Shown here: positions 1 to 11,026 of the stretch, piece by piece
Layout: each line of letters starts with the position of its first letter
Position numbering within the stretch: position 1 is the stretch's first letter
Source: Dipetalonema caudispina
Lineage: Eukaryota; Nematoda; Chromadorea; Rhabditida; Onchocercidae
Direction of reading: 5' to 3'
DNA length: 64,000 bases
NCBI GenBank assembly: GCA_013365325.1
Contig: JABVXV010000061.1
Coordinates: 1-64,000, forward strand
Program-made: the position numbers and the translations under genes
The notes under the pieces: model-generated
Told to the model about the DNA's origin: nothing
The model's database searches: none
Seen by the model: the letters and a program-made list of their open reading frames with translations, nothing else

Positions 1-1750
1 GGAGCCAAGAGAAGATGTGGTAGGAGACGGACCAGGAATGACTTGTACTTTTGCCCTTATAACACAAAGTCAGAAATAAATTAATCGAATCAATCCTTTA
101 TATCTTTGAATCGATTTCAATTTAAAATTTCAAACTTTTGTAAGTTCCGCTCTATCTCTCATTGTTAGTGATTTTGAAATGACAATCAGAAATACTGAAC
201 CTGGCAACAAAGTTGCAATATTTCTGCAGTACAGCGATAAGCGGTTTTTCCAGTGGCGCCCACAGACATCGTTTGTTCTGCGAAAAGGATTGCTGTCCTT
301 TACCGTTCATTTATTTTGGACAAAATTTAACGATCAAAAAATTTCACTATGTGAAATGGAAGGAAAGAGAGGAGAATAGTTGGCAGAAAGTAAAAAGCAA
401 CGATTAATCTTTTTGCAATAATTCACTTGCATAATTACTAACATCCTTGAATTGGGTTACGATAACACTCTTAAAGTACCAATTGAGTGGGTCCATAACT
501 AGTAGCGCATGACCCAAATTCAGGTTTTATAAAAATAAAGATGAAATTATTCAACAGTGAAGATTATGGGTCGCACCTTTTGTTTACACAATTTTAATCA
601 TAAGCATATTTATGCATTATAGCAGCATTTGATCACAATTTTGTTATTGAAACCATCCAAAATTGGTCGTTTAACAGTCATTCGAAACATGTGATTATTT
701 ACATATTTACAATGAAATGCTAAGTGTAATTCAACACTTCACTGCACTATAACATATAATATTGAATACTGGAAAGGTTTATTTTTTCTTGTTTTTTACT
801 TACATACCTAAGTAGTGCGAAAAAAAAAAGAAAAATGGAATAATTGTTGATTCAACAATGTTGTCAACATATTAATAAAATAGAAGGAAAAGAGAGAAGT
901 GTATTAAATGTCAAATTTTTGGCTCTAATGTTTACTATGTGTGTGAAAACTTACCATTGAATAATATATTCCTGAACGGCCTGAATAAGAAGTTTTAGAT
1001 CAGAAATATAAGTATGGCTGTAATTTACTTGCATATAAAAGATTTCTGAGTAGAAAGCAAGCTTATACCGTTGATATCATCTTTTGATTATCTTAATTAT
1101 TATACTAATCACATCTTAACAAGAATAACGGCAGCATTGTTCACAATCAAAAAGAAAATTTAAAACAAAATTAAAATTATTTACATATTCCTGGATGTTC
1201 CATTTACCGTAATGCTATGAAGTTCTCCTACAAATGCCGATTTTTGAAATTCAGATTTCTTTAAAGAATTTACAATAATTTTTACTTTGAATAATACTAT
1301 AACCAGCTACAGCGACATGAAGATAGATTGTGTTTAACTATAGTTGCAGACGATGCAACTAAAAAAAGAGTGCGATTAAATTGGAGAGAGCAGAGAATAA
1401 CGAAATTGAATGGCATAGCATATATTTTAACGTACTGAAAGGTTAGTTGAATAACCCAAGCCATTAAAAATAGGGTTGGAGAAGTTTTTTGCTGGTGATA
1501 GGTATGGGTATGCTTTCCAGAATTCGGGAAATTCATCCAGTAAGATTTCGCAAAGTCACAAATCTTGGATATTAAGGATTGATGAGGGAGAATTTAACAA
1601 ACCAAAAAAAAACGGAATGATTCTATTGATGGGTAAGCTTCTCTTCGGAATGAGTCATATCCGGTATACCACTTACATCAGTGCTGGTTATCCGTGAAGA
1701 GAGGAGAGAACTTTATGATGTAAAATTTTCTCATTTGAGAAAACGAAACA
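1..1750. other. Window edge and region upstream of the alpha-mannosidase gene
   Basis: The first 80 bases could be the tail of an upstream plus-strand gene: a short frame (bases 2-79) ends in TAA and the sequence AATAAA overlaps its end. It is too short to identify. The rest is AT-rich, with no ORF resembling a known protein and no clear splice-framed exon. The bases just before the mannosidase ATG (tttgag, then 11 nt) could be a weak trans-splice acceptor, but this is a guess. Confidence 0.3.
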
Positions 1751-4700
1751 ATGAATACGACGCCCACTTACAAAGCTTCACTATTCAAAAATGAGCGTAC
1801 AACGGTTGAACGAGTGGAGAAGTTCATCTCCGAGCATTATTTCAAAGATTGCAACTTACGTAGTCGTCTTTATGGGCGATCATATCCGGTTCATGTGAAA
1901 CATTATGATTTTGGTTCAGATATCGTAACCTTTCATGAAGCTGTCGAAGCTCTTTCCACTCGAGGTAATCATTCAGGATTAACTTAAATGCATGTTTTTA
2001 TATTATACATCAGCTTTAATGTTTTCTCTAGAGATCTTCAAATATGTAAGTATTTACTTGTTCCACACCGACTGTAATTTGGTCCACGTTTTGACATGAA
2101 GTAAGATTATATGCTAGCTTAGTGTTTTATTTTGCTTAAGCTGATTATGTTCCGTTCTCCTACCCGGTTTTCCTTCCTACCTTTTACCTTCAAAATTGTT
2201 AGCATGCACTGGGAATGTTCGTTGAGCAAAATTTATCTGATTGTTGTTGAGTAGTGATCGGATTGATTCAAGCTAAAAAATTACATTCCAGGTGCAGAGA
2301 TAGGAGTAGGATTTAAGTTTGGTCCAACGTGGACAACGCATTGGTTTCAAGTTGACATCACTCTACCTCAGAATTGTCTGAGTGAGACGAAAATTGTGTT
2401 GCGCTTCGATCCTAATTGCGAAGCTCTTCTATGGTCCATGGATGGTCATCCAATAAAGGGTATTACTTTGCATCTGGTCAATTAATTTTGGCTTGACATT
2501 AATTCACGATCTGTTGTAATCCTTAATTCATATTTGATTATCGTAGACATTATGCTGCAGAATACACCAGATTTTATAGGTTACTAAAATTCCATATAAG
2601 TAAGCTTTTTTGGAACTGTTTATTGCCAGTTACACCAAACTAATTTAATTAAAGTATTTCCATAACTTCTCCACTGTCAGGTTTATCTCCGGACTTTGGA
2701 CGTACAGATCTTATAATTTCTATTTCTCCGACCGCACAAAGATTTTACATCGAGGCATCATGTAGCGATCGGTCTGGTGACGGTGATGGCAATGCAATAG
2801 GACCCGTGAAGATGGATAAAGTATTCGAAGTACTGATTGGTTTTTGATATATCGTTTGAAATACTTCTTGTGCCGCACAAAAATATCATCAAAGAAAATT
2901 TTATAATTAAAAGGATTTTTGCTATTTGATGTTATTATTACAGTTGAAACGTTGTGAATTAGCAGAATACAATGCAACAATCCACGATCTTATTATCGAT
3001 TTCGAGCTTCTATTGGAAATGTCAAAAATGTTACCAAAAGAAGGGGCAAGGCGATATCAGGCCTTGTATACGGCGAATGATATGGTGAAGCATTTGATAG
3101 TTGTTATATCCTCTTTTGTGATATGTTCATTCACTGCTGTAGTGCTTATTATTCCAGATCAATTGCCTTGTTTTATCAAATTTTTCATTGGATGCACAAA
3201 TGGAATGTCATTTGCAAGCTGAAAATTTTTTCCGTCAGCCAAATGGAACAAGTCAGATGACGCTGTATTCAATGGGCAATTGTCACATCGATACTGCGTG
3301 GTTATGGCGGTAATTCTTTCAATTTTTTTTATATGTTATTTTATAAATATTTCAGAACGCTTTTAAATTTTATTCAGTTCTGCTGCAGTTTTGTATTTAC
3401 CTTGAATTTAGATACCGGGAAACACGGAGAAAATGTGCCCGAAGCTGGTCTGCAGCTTTGCGTTTAATGGAGAAATACAAAGAGATGAAATTTGTTGTTT
3501 CACAAGCACAACAAGTAAGGGATTATTGTAGACCATTGGTAGTGCATTTACTTTTTTATATGTAATTTTATCATTCCACAAAACCCACCCTGCAAATTTT
3601 ATAATAAAATGAGAATGATATAATTGATCAAGAATAGTTGTAGTTAGTATGGTTAAAAGAATACTACCCGAATCTTTATGAGGATATGCAAGATTTCGCA
3701 GCAGATGGGCGATTTGTTGCGGTTGGAGGGGCATGGGTTGAAATGGATGGAAATTTGCCCAATGGTGAGAGTATGATTAGGCAACTGTTATATGGTCAAC
3801 GAGAATTCAAGAAGTTTTGCGGTGTGTAAGTTCTGTTTCTCAATTATTTATTACTGTACACTCAAATTTGGTCAGAGATGAAGTCGCAGCCAATGGATAA
3901 AATAAATCGTGTTGAATGATAAGGTGATAGAAGGTTATGTTCATGTTAATATATGGATTGTTATTAGTGCATATTCTTGTTTAATAATCAAGAGCTTTAA
4001 TTTTCAGTTTCTCAGAGATATTCTGGTTGCCCGACACATTTGGTTATTCTGCACAGCTTCCGCAGATAATGCAACACTGTGGAATGCAGTACTTCGTCAC
4101 TCAAAAAATGAGCTGGTCGATAGTTAACAAATTTCCGCACCATTCGTTTCGATGGATTGGTATAGACGGTAGCTACGTAGTTGCTCATTTTCCTCCAAAT
4201 CATTACGTATCGCAGGTATATATTCATTTCGTTTTTTTCTTATGTTTCCAAAGCATATAATTTGAAGTACAGGTATGTTTTGGAAGCATCAGAATAAATA
4301 GTACTCTCTCATATCTTTGATTATATGGAATTATTTTAGATCACAGTGAAAGAATGCTTGGATTCTCGGGATAATTTTACGGATCATGGGCGTTCCAATA
4401 TAGCAATGATGCTCTATGGATTCGGAGACGGAGGTGGAGGCCCGAATAAAGATATGTTGGAAAGGGCTGAGCGTTTAGCAGATTGTGATGGAGTACCTCG
4501 AGTGAAGCATGCAACACCTCAAGAATTCTTCACTGAGGTTCTCTAAATGTATAAATTTTCACTTATTTTTCGGATCATAATTTCTATTTTTGTCAGCTTT
4601 TCAGCTGGTAAAAGATGTGAACAATTTATGTAGTTGGAAAGGCGAATTATACTTGGAATTACATAATGCAACGTACACTACACAAGGCAGGATTAAGAAG

Positions 4701-7700
4701 ATGAACAGGCTGCTGGAAAGCATTTTAAAGGATCATGAATTTCTACAGGTGCAAGAACTAGACTAAAAAAATTTTTTCAAGTTTTGAAATGAATTATGGA
4801 CTAGTCCACTAACGAGAATTATTCGAAGTGTTTTAAAGTTCGATTTCATATTTCAGTATAGTGTGGTATACTCTCTCGAGTATTCTGTGTATTTTTTTAT
4901 TCCTGTAGTGATAAATAAGATAATAACAAGAAGTTTAACACTACTAGGATGGCAGCATTTGTTGCCTTCAAACTTCATTTGTGAAGTATTTCGTTTTAGT
5001 TTTTCATTCTATAGATTTATGGTAACATAAGCTAACTTATGTTAACCTATTTTCTTTGCATCAGTCAATGTCACTTCTTGAATTCAACGAGGGTAAGCCT
5101 CTTACATCGCAGTGGCAACGTTTCTTACTCAATCAGTTCCATGATGTTCTCCCAGGCAGTTGTATTAAAGAAGTGGTAGCCGATGCAGTTGAGATTTATA
5201 ATAGTTTATTGGACGAGCTTTCTGCAAGTGGTGGGAAACAACTGAAATGGGAAGGTTTGTAGGCTTGAAAGTTGCAGTAAACTATAATTTTGCGTTCACT
5301 AAATACTTCAGTTCTTTGATAAACTGAAAGATTTTTCGATAAAAATCATAAACTGTTGCAGGTGAAAGCTATGAAACAACACCGAATGAGTGGGTAATTA
5401 ATAGTTGTAATTGGCCGAGAATTTTGTTTCATAATAATCGCCTTCTACGTTTGGAGCCGTTTTCTGTTATGCGTTTGAACGAGCTTGAATTATTCAAGTT
5501 ACCTTTGAGAAATAAACCATTAGGTTTGGGAGATGGCGGTGAATTCAGATTACAAAATCGTTACATTACTGCATCTATCGATAAGGTAATTTCATTATGA
5601 TCCATTGAGGTTTTTTAAATTTATCAACAGAAGGTAAAGTAGATTGCCCTTTTTCACAGAAGATCTGATCAGTACGGATAGTTCGAAATTGGGTAAGCTC
5701 ATTTATTAGGGCAAACACTAATTTGTCTGTCTAGTATTATGACAGGAAATACCCTTTGTGATATTGCAAATCTCTCAATGTTCAGAAGGACAGCTTTTCT
5801 GTGCTCTAGTTTGATAATAATTAAGTCGGGTTCAGTGATTACAGTTCTACTCTCTTGACGTTAAAAAAGTTATATTCACTTGGAAAACAATAATATGTTG
5901 TTTAGATGGGTCGCATTACGAAACTCTTGGTGCACTGCATGAGCGAAGCGAACAATGTTAAAGAAAATTTCTCAGCAGTTCCTGAAAACAGTTTTGCTAA
6001 CCACTTTGTCATTTTCGATGATGTGCCACTTTTTTGGGATGCATGGGATGTGATGGATTATCATTTGGAAACACGAGAAGTCATTAATTCGGTCAGTATC
6101 TCTTATTACTGTCACTTACCTAACATTATTTATCAGAATAGCATTGAAATAAAATTATGCTTCTTAACAGTTCTATAACTACTCTCAGAATTACGCATTT
6201 GTATTGATTATAGGATTCACAGGCACACCTAGTCAGGAATACACCATTGGAAGCCTGCATCCGTGTGGAATTTGCAATAAGTGAAAAAAGCTCCCTAGTG
6301 CAATATATTACTATGTTTGCACATCTTCCTTATTTGATGTTCGACATCACTGTACAGTGGCATGAATCACATAAATTTCTAAAAGTTTGTTATAATGGTT
6401 ATTCGAAAGATTCGCTAGTTGTCTTCTCCAGTGCATTTTTTTAATACGATCATGAACTACGCAATGATTTCATCTCTCTTGAGCAAATCGTCTGTCTGGC
6501 GGAGCAAAAGGATATGTGAACTGTTTTTCTTATTTTAGGTCGAGTTCCCAGCAAATGTCCATAACATGGATGCTTATTATGATATACAGTTTGGTCATGT
6601 AAAACGACCAACACATCGAAATACTTCTTGGGATGCTGCAAAGTATGTTTTCTTTGTTTTTTCTTTATTACTATTCTTATTATTATTATTGTTATTATTT
6701 GTTGTTATTATTATTGTTAATTATTGTCGTTTATTATTAATTGTTGTCAATTATTATTATTAATTATTGTTATTATTGTTATTATTATTAATTATTATTG
6801 ATTATTACTATTATTAATTGCTATTATTATTATTTATTGTTATTATTATTAATCATTATTGATTATTATTATTATTATTATTTATTATTAATTATTATTG
6901 ATTATTATCATTAATTAACATTATCATTATCTTTCTTCGTTCACCTTATATGTCACTTTTAATTAAATTTCTGAAATTAACTGCCAATTAATTTTATTGC
7001 GACAAAAATCGAAGGGATTCAAAGCAGTTCAGTCATTATTAATAGAACGGTGGAATATATTCTAGGGACTTTGCAATATGGGATGTAGAGGGCATCATTA
7101 GGTGGTTACTGAAGGTCAAGATTTGAGACTTAGGCAAAAAAGTCGCAGTCTGATTTTATGGTGGTACAATGAAACGGCATGTTTTAATGCTGCAACTTTC
7201 AAAGGAAATAAGAAGCAATAGTTAATTATGATCTGATAAAATACAAATTCTATAGAGCAAAAAAAATCGAAGCTTGAAGTCCGTTTAATATAGTATTGTA
7301 TTTTTTTCAAAATATTTTAGATATGAAGTTGTTGGGCACAAATGGATGTCTCTAACTGAATTCGATCGAGGCATTGCGCTTTTGAATGATTGCAAATATG
7401 GTCACTCATGCACTGGTAATATCATGACGTTGTCTTTGCTTCGAGCAAGTAAAATTCCAGATGATACTGCTGATATTGGAGAGCACCGAGTACTTTTTTG
7501 TTTCTGCTTTCATAGTTTGATTACTTTTGCTTTTTGCAGCGGTAACCTTTATAGTGAACGCATTATCCTTTTGTCCAGATATTAGCAAAAGAATATTTGG
7601 TGTCGTGAATGTACATCAGAACGTATAGAAATGTGAAGTGAGTTTAAGGAGAAAAATACAACTTTTCATGAACGTCACTTTTGATGTGACTATTTTTAGA

Positions 7701-8768
7701 AGATTAATAAACTTAATTTGTTTTAATCTGGAACGGTTGGAATTGTAGTTATTCAGTTTTGTGCTTCTCCCTCTCTCTTACTAGGCCCTGTGGTTATGTA
7801 ACTACGAACAAAACATCAGCATTCTCACGATACCAGGCATTATTAAACAAATTCGTTTTATCTTCGTGCCAATTAAGATGCTTTCAAATGTCTGATTTTC
7901 GTTAACTTATAGAAGATGTTCTTTTTTTTTTAACTTACCCGACCGACGGGTTACAAGGCCGACGGCTTCTTTATTTAGAGGTTTTTGCATTATAAAGTGT
8001 AATCGTTTTTAGTTTTCATATGCACTGTATCCTTTTATCGGCTCAATGCAACGGCCTTGTAATGACTTGAATTTGAGCATCATGAGAGCGGCTTACGAAT
8101 TTAATAATCCTTCTCGTTTTGTTAATGGTTGGCATGCTAAAAACAAGCTTTCATCGTTTCTTGAAATCGACGGAAGTGAAGGTTTATTTATTTTTTTTTC
8201 GAAACAAATTTTTTTATTAGGATTTATTGAATTGAATACAGGATTTTTCAAGTATTTGAATTTCACATATGCTTTTTATTTTTAATTGAACTGTGGATAA
8301 AATTTACTCAATGTGAACCTACCTGTTCACATTCGCGGTCCATTGTCTTATTGATCCGTCATGTTGATAGGGTAGCTAGTGGGTCGCCTTACGCGTTGTC
8401 GTACAATTTAATTTTGAGACAGTGAGTGACAAAAATGAGGGAATACATGGATTGCTTATAATTAAAATTATATCTTTCTTCTTATAGGTATTGTTATTGA
8501 CACTGTGAAGCCAGCTGAGGATGATGTCAATACATTGGTTATCCGCTTATTTGAATCATTCGGCGGAGGTGTTAGTGTAAAACTTAGAATTAACCATAGT
8601 CGTATTGTTTCTGTTGATTTGAGTGATGGTCTGGAAAGAACAATCTACTCTTTACCCATTGAAACTAATGATTTATCTACAGACAATCAATGTGAAGGTT
8701 TTGTTAGTTTAGATTTTCGCGCTTTTGAAGTAAAGACTTTGTTGCTAAGATTGTTTGCGCTACAATAA
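1751..8768 (+). CDS. MAN2C1: Cytosolic alpha-mannosidase, MAN2C1 type (glycoside hydrolase family 38), 18 exons
   Basis: Exons: 1751-1964, 2292-2459, 2681-2829, 2944-3084, 3158-3309, 3412-3514, 3644-3825, 4008-4215, 4340-4537, 4605-4748, 5065-5254, 5362-5585, 5906-6091, 6214-6384, 6539-6642, 7321-7489, 8013-8181, 8488-8768. All phases close, giving about 1050 residues; the human protein has about 1040. The family removes alpha-mannose from free oligosaccharides in the cytosol, and no signal peptide is seen, as expected. GH38 active-site features are visible: the metal-binding HxD (H267, D269 in NCHIDTAW), the nucleophile region [10 protein letters not shown] (D379) and the metal-binding His of LLNQFHDV (H579). 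Similarity to MAN2C1 runs from the N-terminal [12 protein letters not shown] to the C-terminal beta domain. Nearly all introns have standard GT-AG ends; the least certain junctions are the donors at 3085 and 4538. An AATAAA at 8940 is a candidate poly(A) signal. The gene appears intact. Confidence 0.95.
6664..6930. repeat. TTA/TTATTG-rich microsatellite in mannosidase intron 15
   Basis: About 270 bases made almost entirely of TTA, TTG and ATT triplets, with scattered interruptions. It lies wholly inside the intron between the exons ending at 6642 and starting at 7321. The interruptions suggest an old, decaying repeat. Confidence 0.9.
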
Positions 8769-10878
8769 ATCATACTGATTTACTTAATTTGAACTCGGTC
8801 TAGTGAAAATTTTCTTAATTCAACGAAGAACATATTTTGAATTCCAAATCCAGTGAAAAAAGAATTATTGAGGATTAAGGGATTCAGGTAGTCTAACAGT
8901 GTCTGTTATTTTTGTTTGGAAATATTTCTTTATATCCGAAATAAAGTTCATCTATGATTTGGTAGCTGAGTTGCTGCTTTCGTTGTAGTTCTATAATATC
9001 GCTGCATCCCTTCTTATTGCAAAAAAAAAGTCGTTCTTAGTCTTTATATAATCAGCTTGTGTCTTTATTATTTTTAGTTTTAATAATAAGTCATAATAGG
9101 AAGACCATAAATGTCTCTATATTAGGATACTTTTTATACGAATTGTTTCTTCCTTCCTCGTTCCTTTCACCTGAATTTTTCCAATTTTTCTATATTGTAA
9201 CATCCTTAAAGTTCCTATTTGATCAAAAAATAATTTAAGCTCACTATATCTGTTATGGACATTATTGCAACATAATCACTTTCCAGAAATGCCAGCTGAT
9301 ATAGAATTCTCATTGTTGACAGTCGGTGTAGCATGTTCTCTTATTTATCGTTCTTTTATTTTTGTTTAGAAATATTCCTTTATATCCGAAGCAAGAATCA
9401 TGTAACTGCTATTTGTTACCATCATTTTACTTGTTTTGGGATCCGAACTAATGCAAATTTATCTAGTGGATGAACCAAACGAATTTGACAACTAATGTTG
9501 TAAGCTTCATCTTTTGATGACCTTTTAATCTTTATTGTGATTGAACATGTTCTATATCCGTCCCACGGCATGTTTTGAGCCTCGAATATTGTTGCTTAGC
9601 TTCTAAATGCTGAGCGGAAGCTCGGGAAACAGTAAGTAAACACGGTTTTTCAATTTTCCTACGTATATTTTACTTGCCGATATTTGGTACAATCTTATTT
9701 GCTTTCTCTCAGATCTAGAATTAAGTGGCATGCGGGAACATCATAAATGTCATTCCCTTCCGTATTGTCCCATCAGAAGTTCTTATATATTTAAGCATTA
9801 TTCGATATAGTCATAAATATGATAAATTCAAGGGAACTATGGAAGAATTAGAGAAATTTTAACTTTAAACATTGTACCAATGATGCGGTTATGCCGGAAG
9901 CACTGACTGTCGCGAAATCTAAATGAATTTCGCGAAGGATGGGATAATATATTTCTTGTAATTAAAGTTGTTGTGAATCCGAAAATTTTTTATCATAAGT
10001 ATTTTTAAATAAAATTAGCCTTTGTTCTGGAATTATTCTCATTTGAGTGATTGTCATATAAATTGATAATTGAGGAAGGTCACAGTGTCTAACATAAATC
10101 ATTTTGTTTATAGTCATTTTTACTTGAGATACGGTAAAACATCCGCCTTGTTATTCACATTACCAAAGTAATAAATCACATTTAGATTAACCCTAATCAT
10201 ATTTGCGAAAGGATTGATACACAATAACCCTTGTTCCTTATGCTTAATAAAGTATTGTAATACAATGTTCTTTGGAATGTTACTCCTATCGCACCCATAT
10301 ATATATAGTTACACCAAAATAGTGAGTTCAGTGTTATTCATTTAGAGATTGTGCTTCAGCTACAGTTTTTTTTGTGTTGTATTATTTGGCTTCATTCTTC
10401 GACAAAAGTTTTAATTCTTTTACTAAGCAATAAAGATTTTCTACGATATTATTCTACATTACTCACATCTACATCCCATTGACGATCAATTTCATTATTG
10501 ACGGGTGACTCCAGATTATCCTGTAACGCCTAAGAAGAACCTCTCTTAAGGAAGAAAACAACTCTCACCAAATATTCGAGAGTGTCTAAGGCAAGGCTTT
10601 CCCAAATCAACAAACATAAAAGAAAAAAAGTCACGACAAAGGTAATTGATGCTTCATTTCGTAATGAAACAATTCTTCTTATAAATTGTTAACATAAATC
10701 ATTTAACTTATACTCATCATTGTCTAAGATGAGTTATTAACACAATGCGTCTTTGTTGTCTGTGGTTAGGATATGCTTAAATCAAATCCGACAGCAATGC
10801 GCTATCTTTTGTTCATATCCTTAAAATAAGATTGCAACATCGTGTCCTTTGTTTCATATGTTTAGGCTAGGATTGTAA
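8769..10878. other. Intergenic region with locally duplicated segments
   Basis: No convincing plus-strand gene is seen. Two pairs of diverged direct repeats are visible by eye: about 8907-9230 against about 9355-9800 (best part 8907-8938 against 9355-9386), and about 10090-10280 against about 10690-10880, directly before the viral insert. A weak spliced minus-strand ORF is listed separately. Confidence 0.6.
10449..10650 (-). CDS. Possible small secreted peptide, two short exons, no start codon found
   Basis: On the minus strand, a frame starting near 10650 encodes a hydrophobic run (VVTFFLLCLLIW) and then ESLALDTLEYL up to a GTGAGA donor (exon end at 10569). A 39-base intron ends in ttcttcttag, and the second exon, 10529-10449, encodes ALQDNLESPVNNEIDRQWDV and six more residues before TAA. 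ATTAAA follows shortly after. The hydrophobic run followed by a polar tail resembles a signal peptide plus a short mature chain. Against it: no in-frame ATG was found, the intron is very short, and no family is recognised. It could be chance. Confidence 0.18.
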
Positions 10879-10940
10879 AACGAAATGATTGAACAGGATA
10901 ACTTGTTTGTAATGAAATACTTACCCAGGATACAACAACT
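10879..10940 (+). repeat. Exact 62-bp direct repeat, copy 1
   Basis: Identical to 11285-11346. The duplicated stretch encodes MIEQDNLFVMKYLPRIQQL, the linker between the Rep nuclease and helicase domains. Copy 1 sits upstream of the nuclease domain and is out of frame with the main Rep frame. Confidence 0.97.
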
Positions 10941-11026
10941 TCAATACGGAAAATTTCTCCACCGAACTACTCAATACAATAGGAAATGGAATAAACTACG
11001 CCATAGTAGGAAAAGAAACTTGCCCA

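Noticed and set aside
1441..1470. Sequence resembling the nematode spliced leader (GAATAACCCAAG)
   Set aside because: Only part of the SL1 core matches, no donor site follows in the right place and no SL RNA fold or Sm site was seen.
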